Shown here: piece by piece, positions 54,480 to 63,913 of the stretch
How the letters are laid out: each line of letters starts with the position of its first letter
How positions within the stretch are numbered: position 1 is the first letter of the stretch
Assembly (NCBI GenBank): GCA_019670725.1
Contig: AP024629.1
Location: forward strand, 3,410,001 to 3,474,000
Reading direction: 5' to 3'
Length of the DNA: 64,000 bases
DNA from: Alphaproteobacteria bacterium SO-S41
GTDB taxonomy: Bacteria; Pseudomonadota; Alphaproteobacteria; Micropepsales; Micropepsaceae
The notes under the pieces: generated by a model
Database searches by the model: none
The model's input: only the letters and a program-made list of their open reading frames with translations
Told to the model about the DNA's origin: nothing
Translations under genes and position numbers: made by a program

Positions 54480-54489
54480 GGGCGCGGCG

Positions 54490-55104
54490 ATGAACGTTGC
54501 GTCCATGCCGTCCGACGCCGCCGCGGCCGGCAAGTACACGCGCATCCTGGATGCGGCGCAGGCGCTGTTCTGGCGTTACGGCGTCCGCCGCACCTCGATC
54601 GACGACGTGGCCGCGGAAGCCGGCGTCGCGAAAGGCACGGTCTATCTCTACTTCGACAGCAAGGAGACGCTGTTCTTCGAAGTCGCCGAGCGCCTCTGCG
54701 CCGAAGTCTGGGGACTGATGAACGCCGCCCAGGCCGATACCGGGCCGTTCGTCCAGCGCCTCACTTTGCTGCTGGAGGCCAAGATCGGCCATCTCAAGCG
54801 CCTGTTGCTCGGCAGCCCGCATGCCGCCGAGCTGATGGACGAAAGCAAGGCGACCCTCGCCCAGCCCGCCTTCGCCGCGCTCGACAAGGGCTTCCACGAG
54901 GCGCTGGAAACCATGATCGCCGATGCCGACGCCGCCGGCTTGATCGCCCTGAAGCGCGCGGGGCTCACCGCCACCACCTTCGCCGAAATGGCCCTCGCCG
55001 CCGCGCACGGCGCCCTCCAGACCGGCCCCGTCGACCGCCCCGCCTACACCACCCGCCTTAAACGCCACCTCGCGCTGCTCATCGCCGGCGTCGCCCCGCG
55101 CTAA
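54490..55104 (+). CDS. TetR/AcrR-family transcriptional regulator
   Basis: 204-residue repressor. The helix-turn-helix is RILDAAQALFWRYGVRRTSIDDVAAEAGVAKGTVYLYFDSKETLFFEV (split in this description), residues about 17-64. The ligand-binding C-terminal domain is helical. ATG 54490 was chosen (MNVASMPSD); a longer frame overlapping the SDR gene has no support. It lies 10 bases after the SDR stop and probably represses its own operon through the palindrome at 53607-53634. The ligand is likely a small hydrophobic compound. Confidence 0.9.
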   Translation: MNVASMPSDAAAAGKYTRILDAAQALFWRYGVRRTSIDDVAAEAGVAKGTVYLYFDSKETLFFEVAERLCAEVWGLMNAAQADTGPFVQRLTLLLEAKIGHLKRLLLGSPHAAELMDESKATLAQPAFAALDKGFHEALETMIADADAAGLIALKRAGLTATTFAEMALAAAHGALQTGPVDRPAYTTRLKRHLALLIAGVAPR

Positions 55105-55242
55105 AAGGCGGCAAAACGGGTTGTGCCGTCACCGCCGCTTGCGCTATTCCGGCCGCGCTCACAGCGCCTCGCATCGGCTAAGCGCCTGATCCTGAATCGG
55201 ATTTTGGCCACCGCGCGGGACAGATTGTCACCCCGCCTCGCC

Positions 55243-55270
55243 TTGACACCCCAGCGCAGCCACCCTAAAT
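55243..55270 (+). promoter_or_regulatory. groESL promoter (sigma-70 type)
   Basis: TTGACA at 55243-55248 and CTAAAT at 55265-55270 with a 16-base spacer, a good housekeeping promoter. The predicted start lies around 55277, just before the CIRCE element. Confidence 0.7.
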
Positions 55271-55284
55271 GCCCGTCGCGCTTG

Positions 55285-55311
55285 TTAGCACTCGCCCTTG
55301 GTGAGTGCTAA
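55285..55311. promoter_or_regulatory. CIRCE operator (HrcA binding site)
   Basis: TTAGCACTC at 55285-55293, nine-base spacer, GAGTGCTAA at 55303-55311: a perfect match to the CIRCE consensus. HrcA represses groESL through this site at normal temperature. It lies 42 bases before the groES start codon. No hrcA is in the window. Confidence 0.95.
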
Positions 55312-55353
55312 GGGCCGTTCAAAATCAGAATTCACCTGATCCAGGAGAGAACC

Positions 55354-55692
55354 ATGGGTTTCCGTCCGCTCCACGACCGCGTGGTCGTCAAGCGTATCGC
55401 CGAAGAGGCCAAGACGGCCGGCGGCATCATCATCCCCGACACCGTTGCCGAGAAGCCCCAAGAGGGTGAAGTCGTGGCCGTCGGCCCCGGCGCGCGCGAC
55501 GAAAAGGGCGAGCGCGTGGCGCTCGACGTCAAGGCGGGCGACCGCGTCCTGTTCGGCAAGTGGTCGGGCACGGAAGTGAAGGTCGACGGCCAGGATCTCC
55601 TGATCATGAAGGAATCCGACATCATGGGCGTCATCGACGCCCAGGCGCCCGCCGCCGCGAACACCGCCACCAAGTCGAAGAAGTCGGCCTAA
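55354..55692 (+). CDS. groS: Co-chaperonin GroES with C-terminal extension
   Basis: 112-residue GroES, 14-18 longer than usual. Core: [30 protein letters not shown] including the mobile loop region, [29 protein letters not shown], and ESDIMGVID where the canonical protein ends (about residue 94). The extra tail [17 protein letters not shown] (residues 95-112, basic and Ala-rich) is unusual. GGAGAG lies 5 bases before ATG 55354. Regulated by CIRCE/HrcA. Lies 35 bases before groEL. Confidence 0.95.
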   Translation: MGFRPLHDRVVVKRIAEEAKTAGGIIIPDTVAEKPQEGEVVAVGPGARDEKGERVALDVKAGDRVLFGKWSGTEVKVDGQDLLIMKESDIMGVIDAQAPAAANTATKSKKSA

Positions 55693-55724
55693 CGGCCTTC
55701 CGACCGAACGCAAACAGGATCTGA

Positions 55725-57380
<1,656 letters not shown>

Positions 57381-57385
57381 GGCGC

Positions 57386-57415
57386 TTGCGAGGCTCGCAC
57401 TCGCGAGCCTCGCAA
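57386..57415 (+). terminator. Hairpin after groEL
   Basis: Perfect 13-base stem TTGCGAGGCTCGC (57386-57398) / GCGAGCCTCGCAA (57403-57415) with loop ACTC, starting 6 bases after the groEL stop. It lacks a clear U run, so it may be an mRNA-stabilising or partial terminator hairpin. Confidence 0.6.
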
Positions 57416-57420
57416 AGCCT

Positions 57421-57444
57421 TATCCCCGCGCAGGCGGGGATCCA
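57421..57444. repeat. Solitary family B half-repeat
   Basis: TATCCCCGCGCAGGCGGGGATCCA, one hairpin arm of the family B element (compare 12226-12305), lies between the two terminator hairpins of groEL. Confidence 0.5.
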
Positions 57445-57461
57445 GCCACCAGCTCAGACAA

Positions 57462-57491
57462 GAAAGGCCCCGGGTCACTCCGGGGCCTTTC
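57462..57491 (+). terminator. Rho-independent-like terminator before vapBC
   Basis: GAAAGGCCCCGG (57462-57473), loop GTCACT, CCGGGGCCTTTC (57480-57491), followed by ATTT. A 12-base perfect stem, a likely bidirectional terminator isolating groESL from vapBC. Confidence 0.75.
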
Positions 57492-57541
57492 ATTTGACCC
57501 TATTTCTTCCTATCTTCCTTTGAGTAAAGAAAGGCAGATCG

Positions 57542-57790
57542 ATGAGCCTGAATATCAAGGACCCCGAGACCGATACACTGGCCCGCGAACTGGCACGCCT
57601 GACCGGCAAGTCGATCACGGAAGCGGTCAAGGAAGCCATCCGCCGCGACATCACGCGCGCCGATACGGTCCGGCTTGAAATGCGCCGTCGCGCCACGAAG
57701 GCCATTATCGATCGCGTGCACGCACAGCCCTTGGGCGACACCCAGTGGACGGAAGACGATCTCTATGACGAGAACGGGCTTCCCGCGTGA
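57542..57790 (+). CDS. vapB: VapB-type antitoxin
   Basis: 82-residue antitoxin of the Rv0623-like/PSK VapB group. N-terminal DNA-binding and dimerisation segment MSLNIKDPETDTLARELARLTGKSITEAVKEAIRRDI; acidic C-terminal tail WTEDDLYDENGLPA likely wraps the toxin. ATG 57542 follows AAAGAAAGG. The GTG start of vapC overlaps its stop (GTGA). Typically auto-represses the operon. Confidence 0.9.
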   Translation: MSLNIKDPETDTLARELARLTGKSITEAVKEAIRRDITRADTVRLEMRRRATKAIIDRVHAQPLGDTQWTEDDLYDENGLPA

Positions 57791-58185
57791 TCATCGACTC
57801 GTCCGCTCTGGTCTCGGTCATCCGGCGTGAGGAGGACCATCAGGTCTTCTTCGACACCATCACCAAGGCCGACACCGCCTTCCTCTCTGCTGCGACGCTT
57901 GCCGAAACCTCGATTGTCCTGCTCGGCCGCACGCAACGGGTCGATCTCTACTGGGAACTCGACGCGCTGATCGCGCAGAACGCCATCGCGGTTGAGCCGG
58001 TCACTGCCGAAGATGCCCGCACGGCGCGCGATGCGTTTCGCGCCTATGGCAAGGGCCGGCATCCCGCCTCGCTCAACTTCGGTGACTGCTTCACCTACGC
58101 GCTGGCGCGCCGGCTGTGGCAACCCATCCTCTGCAAGGGCAACGACTTTGCCCTGACCGACGCCAGCATCGTGGCGCTCGCATGA
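57787..58185 (+). CDS. vapC: VapC-type PIN-domain ribonuclease toxin
   Basis: 132-residue PIN-domain RNase. Acidic active site residues Asp4 (MIIDSSAL), Glu40 (AATLAET), Asp100 (NFGDCFTYALA) and Asp120 (KGNDFALTD) are intact, so the toxin looks active. It would cleave tRNA or rRNA when free of VapB. The stop overlaps the next gene (ATGA). The position directly after groESL is unusual but the pair is complete. Confidence 0.92.
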   Translation: MIIDSSALVSVIRREEDHQVFFDTITKADTAFLSAATLAETSIVLLGRTQRVDLYWELDALIAQNAIAVEPVTAEDARTARDAFRAYGKGRHPASLNFGDCFTYALARRLWQPILCKGNDFALTDASIVALA

Positions 58186-58523
58186 ACCGCCCCCGTGCCC
58201 ATATCTGGGGTCTCCTCGTCCCCCTCTTCCTCGGTCTCGGGGCCGCCTTCGTGGCGCTGATGTCGCTCGGCATCCCCATGGCGATCCTGCTGAGCATTTT
58301 CGGTACCGATCCGTTCAGCGCCATCGCCTATGCCGTCATGAGCGACCGCGGCACGCTGGCCGGTGTTACAGGTGCCGCGGGCGTCACGCTGGCCATGTGG
58401 CTAGCCCATCTCCTATACCGGCGCATCGGCGCGCTGCCCTGGCTTGGAGTCGGCGTCGCCGGCTACTTCGCGGGCGCCGTCTGGATCATGATGACGGTGC
58501 CGCCCAACCCGATCGCCGGTTAG
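58182..58523 (+). CDS. Small membrane protein, unknown
   Basis: 113-residue protein with three hydrophobic segments (about 11-40, 58-78 and 85-105). No recognised family. ATG 58182 lies within the vapC stop codon, so it is co-translated with the toxin gene. It could be a passenger of the operon or related to the carbonic anhydrase 9 bases downstream. No functional motif is seen. Confidence 0.6.
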   Translation: MNRPRAHIWGLLVPLFLGLGAAFVALMSLGIPMAILLSIFGTDPFSAIAYAVMSDRGTLAGVTGAAGVTLAMWLAHLLYRRIGALPWLGVGVAGYFAGAVWIMMTVPPNPIAG

Positions 58524-58532
58524 GATAGGCCC

Positions 58533-59183
58533 ATGGACAAACTTATCGCAGGCTATCGCCGCTTCCGCGCGAACTTCTACGAGCACCACAAGGCCGAGTT
58601 CGAACACCTCTCCGCCAAGGGCCAGAAGCCGAGCGCCATGATCATCGGCTGCTCCGATGCGCGCGTCGATCCCGCGATCAACTTCGACACCGGTCCCGGC
58701 GAAGTCTTCATGGTGCGCAACGTCGCCAATGTCGTGCCGCCCTATGCGCCCGACAGCGACCATCACGGCACCAGCGCCGCGCTGGAGTTCGCGGTGAAGG
58801 GCCTCGACATTCCCAACATCGTCATTCTCGGCCACGCCAAATGCGGCGGCATTGCCGCGCTGGTGGACGCCGAAGAAGACGCCGAGATGAAGACCGACTT
58901 CCTCGACCTCTGGATGTCCGTCGCCCGCCCCGCCCGCCGCTCCGCCATCGCGCAGGCCGAAGCCGTCAACCGCGCCGACGACCGCACCTATGTCTGCCGT
59001 CTCTGCGAGCGCGCCAACGTGCTGGTCGGCATCGCGAACCTGCGCACCTTCCCGTGGATCGCCGAACGCGAGAAGGCCGGCACGCTGAAGCTGCACGGCT
59101 GGTATTTCGACATCACCAAGGGCGAGCTCTATCGCAAGAACGACCTCGACGAATTCGAGCTGGTGCCGCCGACCGGAGAGTGA
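58533..59183 (+). CDS. Beta-class carbonic anhydrase
   Basis: 216-residue zinc enzyme interconverting CO2 and bicarbonate, cytoplasmic. Zinc ligands Cys40 and catalytic Asp42/Arg44 in IIGCSDARVDP, His101 and Cys104 in GHAKCGG. Length is usual. It lies 3 bases before the tryptophan dioxygenase gene, so it is probably co-transcribed; a metabolic reason for this is not obvious. It may supply bicarbonate. Confidence 0.93.
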   Translation: MDKLIAGYRRFRANFYEHHKAEFEHLSAKGQKPSAMIIGCSDARVDPAINFDTGPGEVFMVRNVANVVPPYAPDSDHHGTSAALEFAVKGLDIPNIVILGHAKCGGIAALVDAEEDAEMKTDFLDLWMSVARPARRSAIAQAEAVNRADDRTYVCRLCERANVLVGIANLRTFPWIAEREKAGTLKLHGWYFDITKGELYRKNDLDEFELVPPTGE

Positions 59184-59186
59184 CGC

Positions 59187-60257
59187 ATGGACTATGCGAG
59201 CTATCTGAAACTCGACCGCCTGCTCTCCGCGCAGGAGCCTGAAAGCGCGAAGCAGGGCCGCGAGGCCCATGACGAGCTGCTCTTCATCATCATTCACCAG
59301 GCCTATGAGCTCTGGTTCAAGCAGATCCTGCACGAGTTGGAGCGCGTCGCGCGCGCCTTCGGCGGCCGCGTCGTGGATGATGCCGAGCTGAGCGGGGCGG
59401 TCCATGCCGCCGAGCGCGTCGTCCGCATCACCCAACTCGTCGTCTCGCAGATCGATGTGCTGGAAACCATGACGCCCATGGACTTCCTCGAATTCCGCGA
59501 CCTGCTTGTTCCCGCGTCGGGCTTCCAGAGCGAACAGTTTCGCCTCATCGAAACCCGCCTCGGACTCAGCCGCGATGCGCGCCTGAAATTCGACGGCGCC
59601 GATTTCGATGCCCGTCTCCCCGACGACGCCAAGGCGCATATCGCGGCGGCTGAAGCGCGCCCCTCGATCCGCGACGAGGTCGATGCTTGGCTCGCCCGCA
59701 CGCCCTTTGTCGAGATGGGCGGCTTCGACTTCCGCGCGGTCTACGACGCCGCCATCGACAAGATGCTGCGCGCCGACATCGAGACCATCCGCAACCACCC
59801 CCAGCTCATCGATTCCGAAAAGGCGGTGCAGATCGCGAGTCTCGAAAAATCCACCGCGGCCTATGACGCGCTGCTCGACGACGCGCGCTACGAAGCGCTG
59901 CGTGCCGAGGGAGTCTGGACCATGTCGCGCCGCGCGCTGCAGGCCGCGCTTTTCATCTTCCTCTATCGCGACGAGCCGGCGCTGCATCTGCCGCACCGCC
60001 TGCTCCGCGCGCTCATGGATATTGACGAGCAGATGGCGCTGTGGCGGCTCCGTCATGCGCTGATGGTCAGCCGCATGATCGGCCGCAAGGTCGGGACAGG
60101 CGGGTCGTCGGGCTACGACTATCTGCGCGGCAGCGCCGAGAAGCACCGCGCCTATAACGACCTCTTCGCCATCGCCACCTTCCTCATCCCCCGCTCCGAC
60201 CTTCCGCCGCTGCCCGCGGCGGTGCGCGCGCAGATGCGTTATCGCTACGAGACGTGA
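59187..60257 (+). CDS. kynA: Tryptophan 2,3-dioxygenase
   Basis: 356-residue heme dioxygenase converting L-tryptophan to N-formylkynurenine. N-terminal SYLKLDRLLSAQ, then HDELLFIIIHQAYELWFKQILHELERV with the distal His region; FLEFRDLLVPASGFQSEQFRLIE; and GTGGSSGYDYLRG near 295. The last carries the substrate loop. The stop overlaps the next gene start (TGATG). First step of the kynurenine pathway; a formamidase gene (kynB) is not in the window. Confidence 0.94.
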   Translation: MDYASYLKLDRLLSAQEPESAKQGREAHDELLFIIIHQAYELWFKQILHELERVARAFGGRVVDDAELSGAVHAAERVVRITQLVVSQIDVLETMTPMDFLEFRDLLVPASGFQSEQFRLIETRLGLSRDARLKFDGADFDARLPDDAKAHIAAAEARPSIRDEVDAWLARTPFVEMGGFDFRAVYDAAIDKMLRADIETIRNHPQLIDSEKAVQIASLEKSTAAYDALLDDARYEALRAEGVWTMSRRALQAALFIFLYRDEPALHLPHRLLRALMDIDEQMALWRLRHALMVSRMIGRKVGTGGSSGYDYLRGSAEKHRAYNDLFAIATFLIPRSDLPPLPAAVRAQMRYRYET

Positions 60258-61414
60258 TGGACACGCTGAAAACCCATTTCAGCCGCTCCATCCGTCGCGA
60301 CGGCGCACCGCTTCACTTTGCCGCGCACAGCCATCACCCCTGGCCGGATGTCACCTTAGCTGCCCAACAGCAGTGCTGGCTCGACGCCGCCGAACTCCTC
60401 GACCGCAAATGGGAGAAGGTGTTCGGCGAGGTGATCCCCGCCGCGCAGCGCCATGTTGCGCGGCAGCTTGTGCTGCCCGATCCCGCGACCATCGTCTTCG
60501 CACCCAACACGCATGAGGTCGTGAAGCGCCTGCTCTCCTGCCTCGACGCACGCAGCACGCCGCGCATCCTCACCACCGACAGCGAGTTCCACTCCTTCAC
60601 GCGTCAGATCGCGCGCCTGGAAGAGGACGGGCTTGTCGAAGTCGTGCGCGTGCCCACCGAGCCGTTCGCGAGTTTCGCCCAGCGCTTCATCGCCGAATTG
60701 CACGAGGGCCGCTTCGACCTCGCCTTCCTCAGTCACGTCTTCTTCAATTCTGGCTGGGTCGTGGACGAGATCGCCGACATCGTCGCCGCCGTGCGCCATG
60801 ACGAGACGCTGGTCGCCGTCGATGGCTATCACGCCTTCATGGCGCTGCCGGTGGACCTCGGCGCGCTTGCCCATCGCATTTTCTACATCGCCGGCGGCTA
60901 CAAATACGCCATGGCCGGCGAAGGCGCGTGCTTCATGCACTGCCCGCCCGGCTACGGCCCACGTCCGCGCGACACCGGCTGGTACGCGGAGTTCGGCGCC
61001 CTCGGCGCGCATCGTCCCGACGAGACCGCCTACGGCGCGGACGGCTCGCGCTTCGCCGGCTCCACCTTCGATCCCTCCGGCATCTACCGCTTCAACGCCG
61101 TGCAGGGCTGGCTGGAAAGCGTCGGCGCGGCGGGCGAAACGACGGCACATCGCGCATACTGCGCGGCGTCTCAGCAAACGCTTGTCGAAAACCTACCGCC
61201 ATCGCTCACCACCGCGTTGATGATCAGCGAGGCCGGACGCCGCGGCCGTTTCCTGACCTTCCGCACCAACGATGCCCAGAGCCTGGAGCAGGGCCTCACC
61301 GCTGCCGGCATCATCGTCGATCGCCGCGGCGATCGGCTGCGCATCGGTTTCGGCGTCTATCAGGACGCGGCCGATGTCGCGCGCCTCACCAACGCGCTCA
61401 ACGCCATCGCCTGA
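60257..61414 (+). CDS. Kynureninase-like class V PLP enzyme
   Basis: 385-residue fold-type I PLP-dependent enzyme. The PLP-binding Lys is at about 216 in GGYKYAMAGEGACFMH; Asp of VAVDGYHAFMALPVDL near 191 pairs with the pyridine. The pattern RFAGSTFDPSGIYRFNAVQGW and C-terminal LRIGFGVYQ are of the class V/kynureninase group. Placed directly after kynA (one-base overlap), it likely performs the next steps of kynurenine breakdown, perhaps cleavage to anthranilate. It is diverged from canonical KynU, so the exact reaction is inferred. Confidence 0.8.
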   Translation: MDTLKTHFSRSIRRDGAPLHFAAHSHHPWPDVTLAAQQQCWLDAAELLDRKWEKVFGEVIPAAQRHVARQLVLPDPATIVFAPNTHEVVKRLLSCLDARSTPRILTTDSEFHSFTRQIARLEEDGLVEVVRVPTEPFASFAQRFIAELHEGRFDLAFLSHVFFNSGWVVDEIADIVAAVRHDETLVAVDGYHAFMALPVDLGALAHRIFYIAGGYKYAMAGEGACFMHCPPGYGPRPRDTGWYAEFGALGAHRPDETAYGADGSRFAGSTFDPSGIYRFNAVQGWLESVGAAGETTAHRAYCAASQQTLVENLPPSLTTALMISEAGRRGRFLTFRTNDAQSLEQGLTAAGIIVDRRGDRLRIGFGVYQDAADVARLTNALNAIA

Positions 61415-61466
61415 ACGCAAACGGCGGCCCGAAGGCCACCGCTGCTGTTTGACGTTTCGCCTGGCG

Positions 61467-63902
61467 CTACGGATTGGCCGGGGGCGGCGGAGTTGCCGGC
61501 TCCGGCGTTTCGGGTTCAGGCGTTGCGGGCGTGGCCGGCGCCGGCACCGCAGGCGCCTCGCCCGGGTGGTTTGCCGCCCACAGCGCGTTGGACTGGCTCA
61601 GCACATACTGCCGCACCGCCTCGACATCGTCCGCGCTCAGATTGTCCGCGAACGAGGCCATGCCGTTCGCCGCCAGCGCGCCGCCCAGCACGATGTCCTT
61701 GTAGGACGCGAACGTGTCGTTCGAGCTCATGCGCAGGTCGGGGATAACGCCGGCGCTTTCGGCGAAGAAGCCGTGGCAGACTGTGCAGGTTTGGTGGAAG
61801 ACCACGAAGCCCTTCTCGATCGTCGCGGCATCGGCCGTGACGGCAGGCGGCTTTTCCATCGGCGCCTTGGTCGGCGTCAGCGCCGCGACGGTCTGCGTGC
61901 CGCCTAGCTTGAAGACGAAGAGGCGGCCCTGGTTGGTGCCGGTCTTCACAGCCGCGGCGGTCGGGTCTTTCACATTGGCGAGGCCCCAGGCGCCGCCCCA
62001 GCCGGCCATCAGCGCGACATACTGCTCGCCGTCGACCGTATAGGTCACAGGCGGCGCGAGGATGCCGGTCTTGAGATCGATCTTCCAGAGCTGCGCGCCG
62101 GTCTCGGCATCGTAGGCGCCGAAAATGCCGTCCGCGCCACCGCCGAAGACGAGCCCGCCGGCCGTCGACATGAGGCCGCCATTCCAGGCACCCGCCATCG
62201 GCACCGACCAGCGCTCCGTCTGCGTCACCGGATCCCAGGCGCGGATGAAGCCTTTGGCCGGCGGAATGGTCTGCCCGCTTTCGATCATCGCCAGCAGCGC
62301 CTTAGTGACGCCGGCGAAATCGACGCCGGTGTTCCACTTGCCGGGAATGTAGGCATAGGGCGTCTGGTTCACGAACAGCGCCGTCGCGTCGATCGTGGGG
62401 ATGTAGACGAGCCCCGTCTCAGGATCGAACGTCATCGGCTGCCAGTTATGGCCGCCGACCTGCGCGGGGAACACGACCTTCGGCTCGGTGCGATAGTCGA
62501 TATCCGGATTGGGGATCGGCTTGTGCGTGACGGGGTCCAGGCCCTTCGTCCAGTTCACCGCGACATAGGCGTCGGCCGAGATGAATTCGCCGGTCGCGGC
62601 GTCGAGCACGTAAAAGAAGCCGTTCTTGGGCGCCTGCATCACCACACGGCGCGGCTGGCCGTTGATGGTGAGGTCGGCGAGCATGATGTGCTGCGTCGCC
62701 GTGAAGTCCCAGCTGTCGCCGGGCGTCGTCTGGTAGTGCCAGACATATTCGCCGGTATCGGCGTTCAGCGCGACGATCGAGGAGACGTAGAGATTATCGC
62801 CGCCGCCGGGCGAGCGCATGTCGTGGTTCCACGGCGAGCCGTTGCCGACGCCGAGATAGACGAGGTTCAGCTTAGGATCAAAGACGATCGCGTCCCACAC
62901 CGTGCCGCCGCCGCCGACGTCCATCCACGCCGCCTTGGGGTCCTTGCTCCAGGTCGGCAGCGCCTTGTCCAGCGCCGCGCTCTCCTGCGGCTTGTTCGGG
63001 TCGCCGGGCACGGTGAAGAAGCGCCACTTCTGCGCGCCGGTCGCGGCGTCATAGGCGGTGACGTAACCACGCACGCCCAACTCCGCGCCGCCATTGCCGA
63101 TGATGACCATGCCTTTGGCGATGCGCGGTGCGCCGGTGATGACATAGGGGCGCGTGCGGTCGATCAGCGTGTTGACGACCCAGTCGGGCTCGCCGGTCTT
63201 GGCGTCGAGCGCGATCAGGCGGCCGTCGAGCGAGCCGACATAGACGCGCCCCTGATAGACCGCGACGCCGCGATTGACGATGTCGCAGCAGGCATTGCGC
63301 GCCCACGCGCCGGGGACTTCCGGATCGTACGACCAGATCAGCTTGCCGGTACGCGCGTCGATCGCCTGGACCGTGCCCCAGTTGCCGGTGATGAACATCG
63401 TGCCGTCGACGACGATGGGCGAAGCCTCAAGGCCGCGCACGGTGCCGGTCTGGTACTCCCAGGCGACGCCGAGCTGGGCCACGTTGGTCTTGTTGATCTG
63501 ATCGAGCGGCGAGAAGCGCTGCTCGTCCGTGGTGCGGCCATGCGCCATCCAGTTGCCGGGCTCGGCATCCGCGGCGGCGATGCGCGCCTCGGTGACGGCA
63601 GCGGACTTGGTCAGCTGCGCGGTTTCCTGGGGCGTCGGCGTGCCGGTCGTGGCGCCGCGCGCTTCGCCGTTCGCGCCATCGCCGGCGGGCGTGCCCGGCA
63701 GACCAGCGCTGGCGGCGGGTGGCGTCGCAGGCGTCGGGGCGGCTGGCGTTCCGGCCGCCGGCGTCACGGGAGCACTGGCGGTTCCGCCCGGTGCGGGGCC
63801 ACGGCTGAAGATCGCGGCATTGGGCGCGAAGAAATAAAAGCCGGCGGCGGCCACCAGGACCACCGAGCCGACACCGATCAAGGGGCCGCTGAAACCGCGC
63901 AT
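61467..63902 (-). CDS. Membrane-anchored PQQ-dependent alcohol dehydrogenase with fused cytochrome c
   Basis: 811-residue quinoprotein. An N-terminal membrane anchor (about residues 6-26) is followed by an Ala/Pro/Gly/Thr-rich linker (about 33-105) and an eight-bladed PQQ propeller. That part has the vicinal disulfide Cys205-Cys206 in ARNACCDI, GGGTVWDAIVFDP, and repeated W-motif blades. The C-terminal cytochrome c domain has Cys706-x-x-Cys709-His710. A Pro/Glu/Thr-rich tail ends it. It oxidises alcohols or related substrates in the periplasm and passes electrons to the fused heme. Ca or lanthanide dependence cannot be told by eye. GGGAGA precedes ATG 63902. Confidence 0.93.
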   Translation of the reverse strand: MRGFSGPLIGVGSVVLVAAAGFYFFAPNAAIFSRGPAPGGTASAPVTPAAGTPAAPTPATPPAASAGLPGTPAGDGANGEARGATTGTPTPQETAQLTKSAAVTEARIAAADAEPGNWMAHGRTTDEQRFSPLDQINKTNVAQLGVAWEYQTGTVRGLEASPIVVDGTMFITGNWGTVQAIDARTGKLIWSYDPEVPGAWARNACCDIVNRGVAVYQGRVYVGSLDGRLIALDAKTGEPDWVVNTLIDRTRPYVITGAPRIAKGMVIIGNGGAELGVRGYVTAYDAATGAQKWRFFTVPGDPNKPQESAALDKALPTWSKDPKAAWMDVGGGGTVWDAIVFDPKLNLVYLGVGNGSPWNHDMRSPGGGDNLYVSSIVALNADTGEYVWHYQTTPGDSWDFTATQHIMLADLTINGQPRRVVMQAPKNGFFYVLDAATGEFISADAYVAVNWTKGLDPVTHKPIPNPDIDYRTEPKVVFPAQVGGHNWQPMTFDPETGLVYIPTIDATALFVNQTPYAYIPGKWNTGVDFAGVTKALLAMIESGQTIPPAKGFIRAWDPVTQTERWSVPMAGAWNGGLMSTAGGLVFGGGADGIFGAYDAETGAQLWKIDLKTGILAPPVTYTVDGEQYVALMAGWGGAWGLANVKDPTAAAVKTGTNQGRLFVFKLGGTQTVAALTPTKAPMEKPPAVTADAATIEKGFVVFHQTCTVCHGFFAESAGVIPDLRMSSNDTFASYKDIVLGGALAANGMASFADNLSADDVEAVRQYVLSQSNALWAANHPGEAPAVPAPATPATPEPETPEPATPPPPANP

Positions 63903-63913
63903 GTGAGTCTCCC

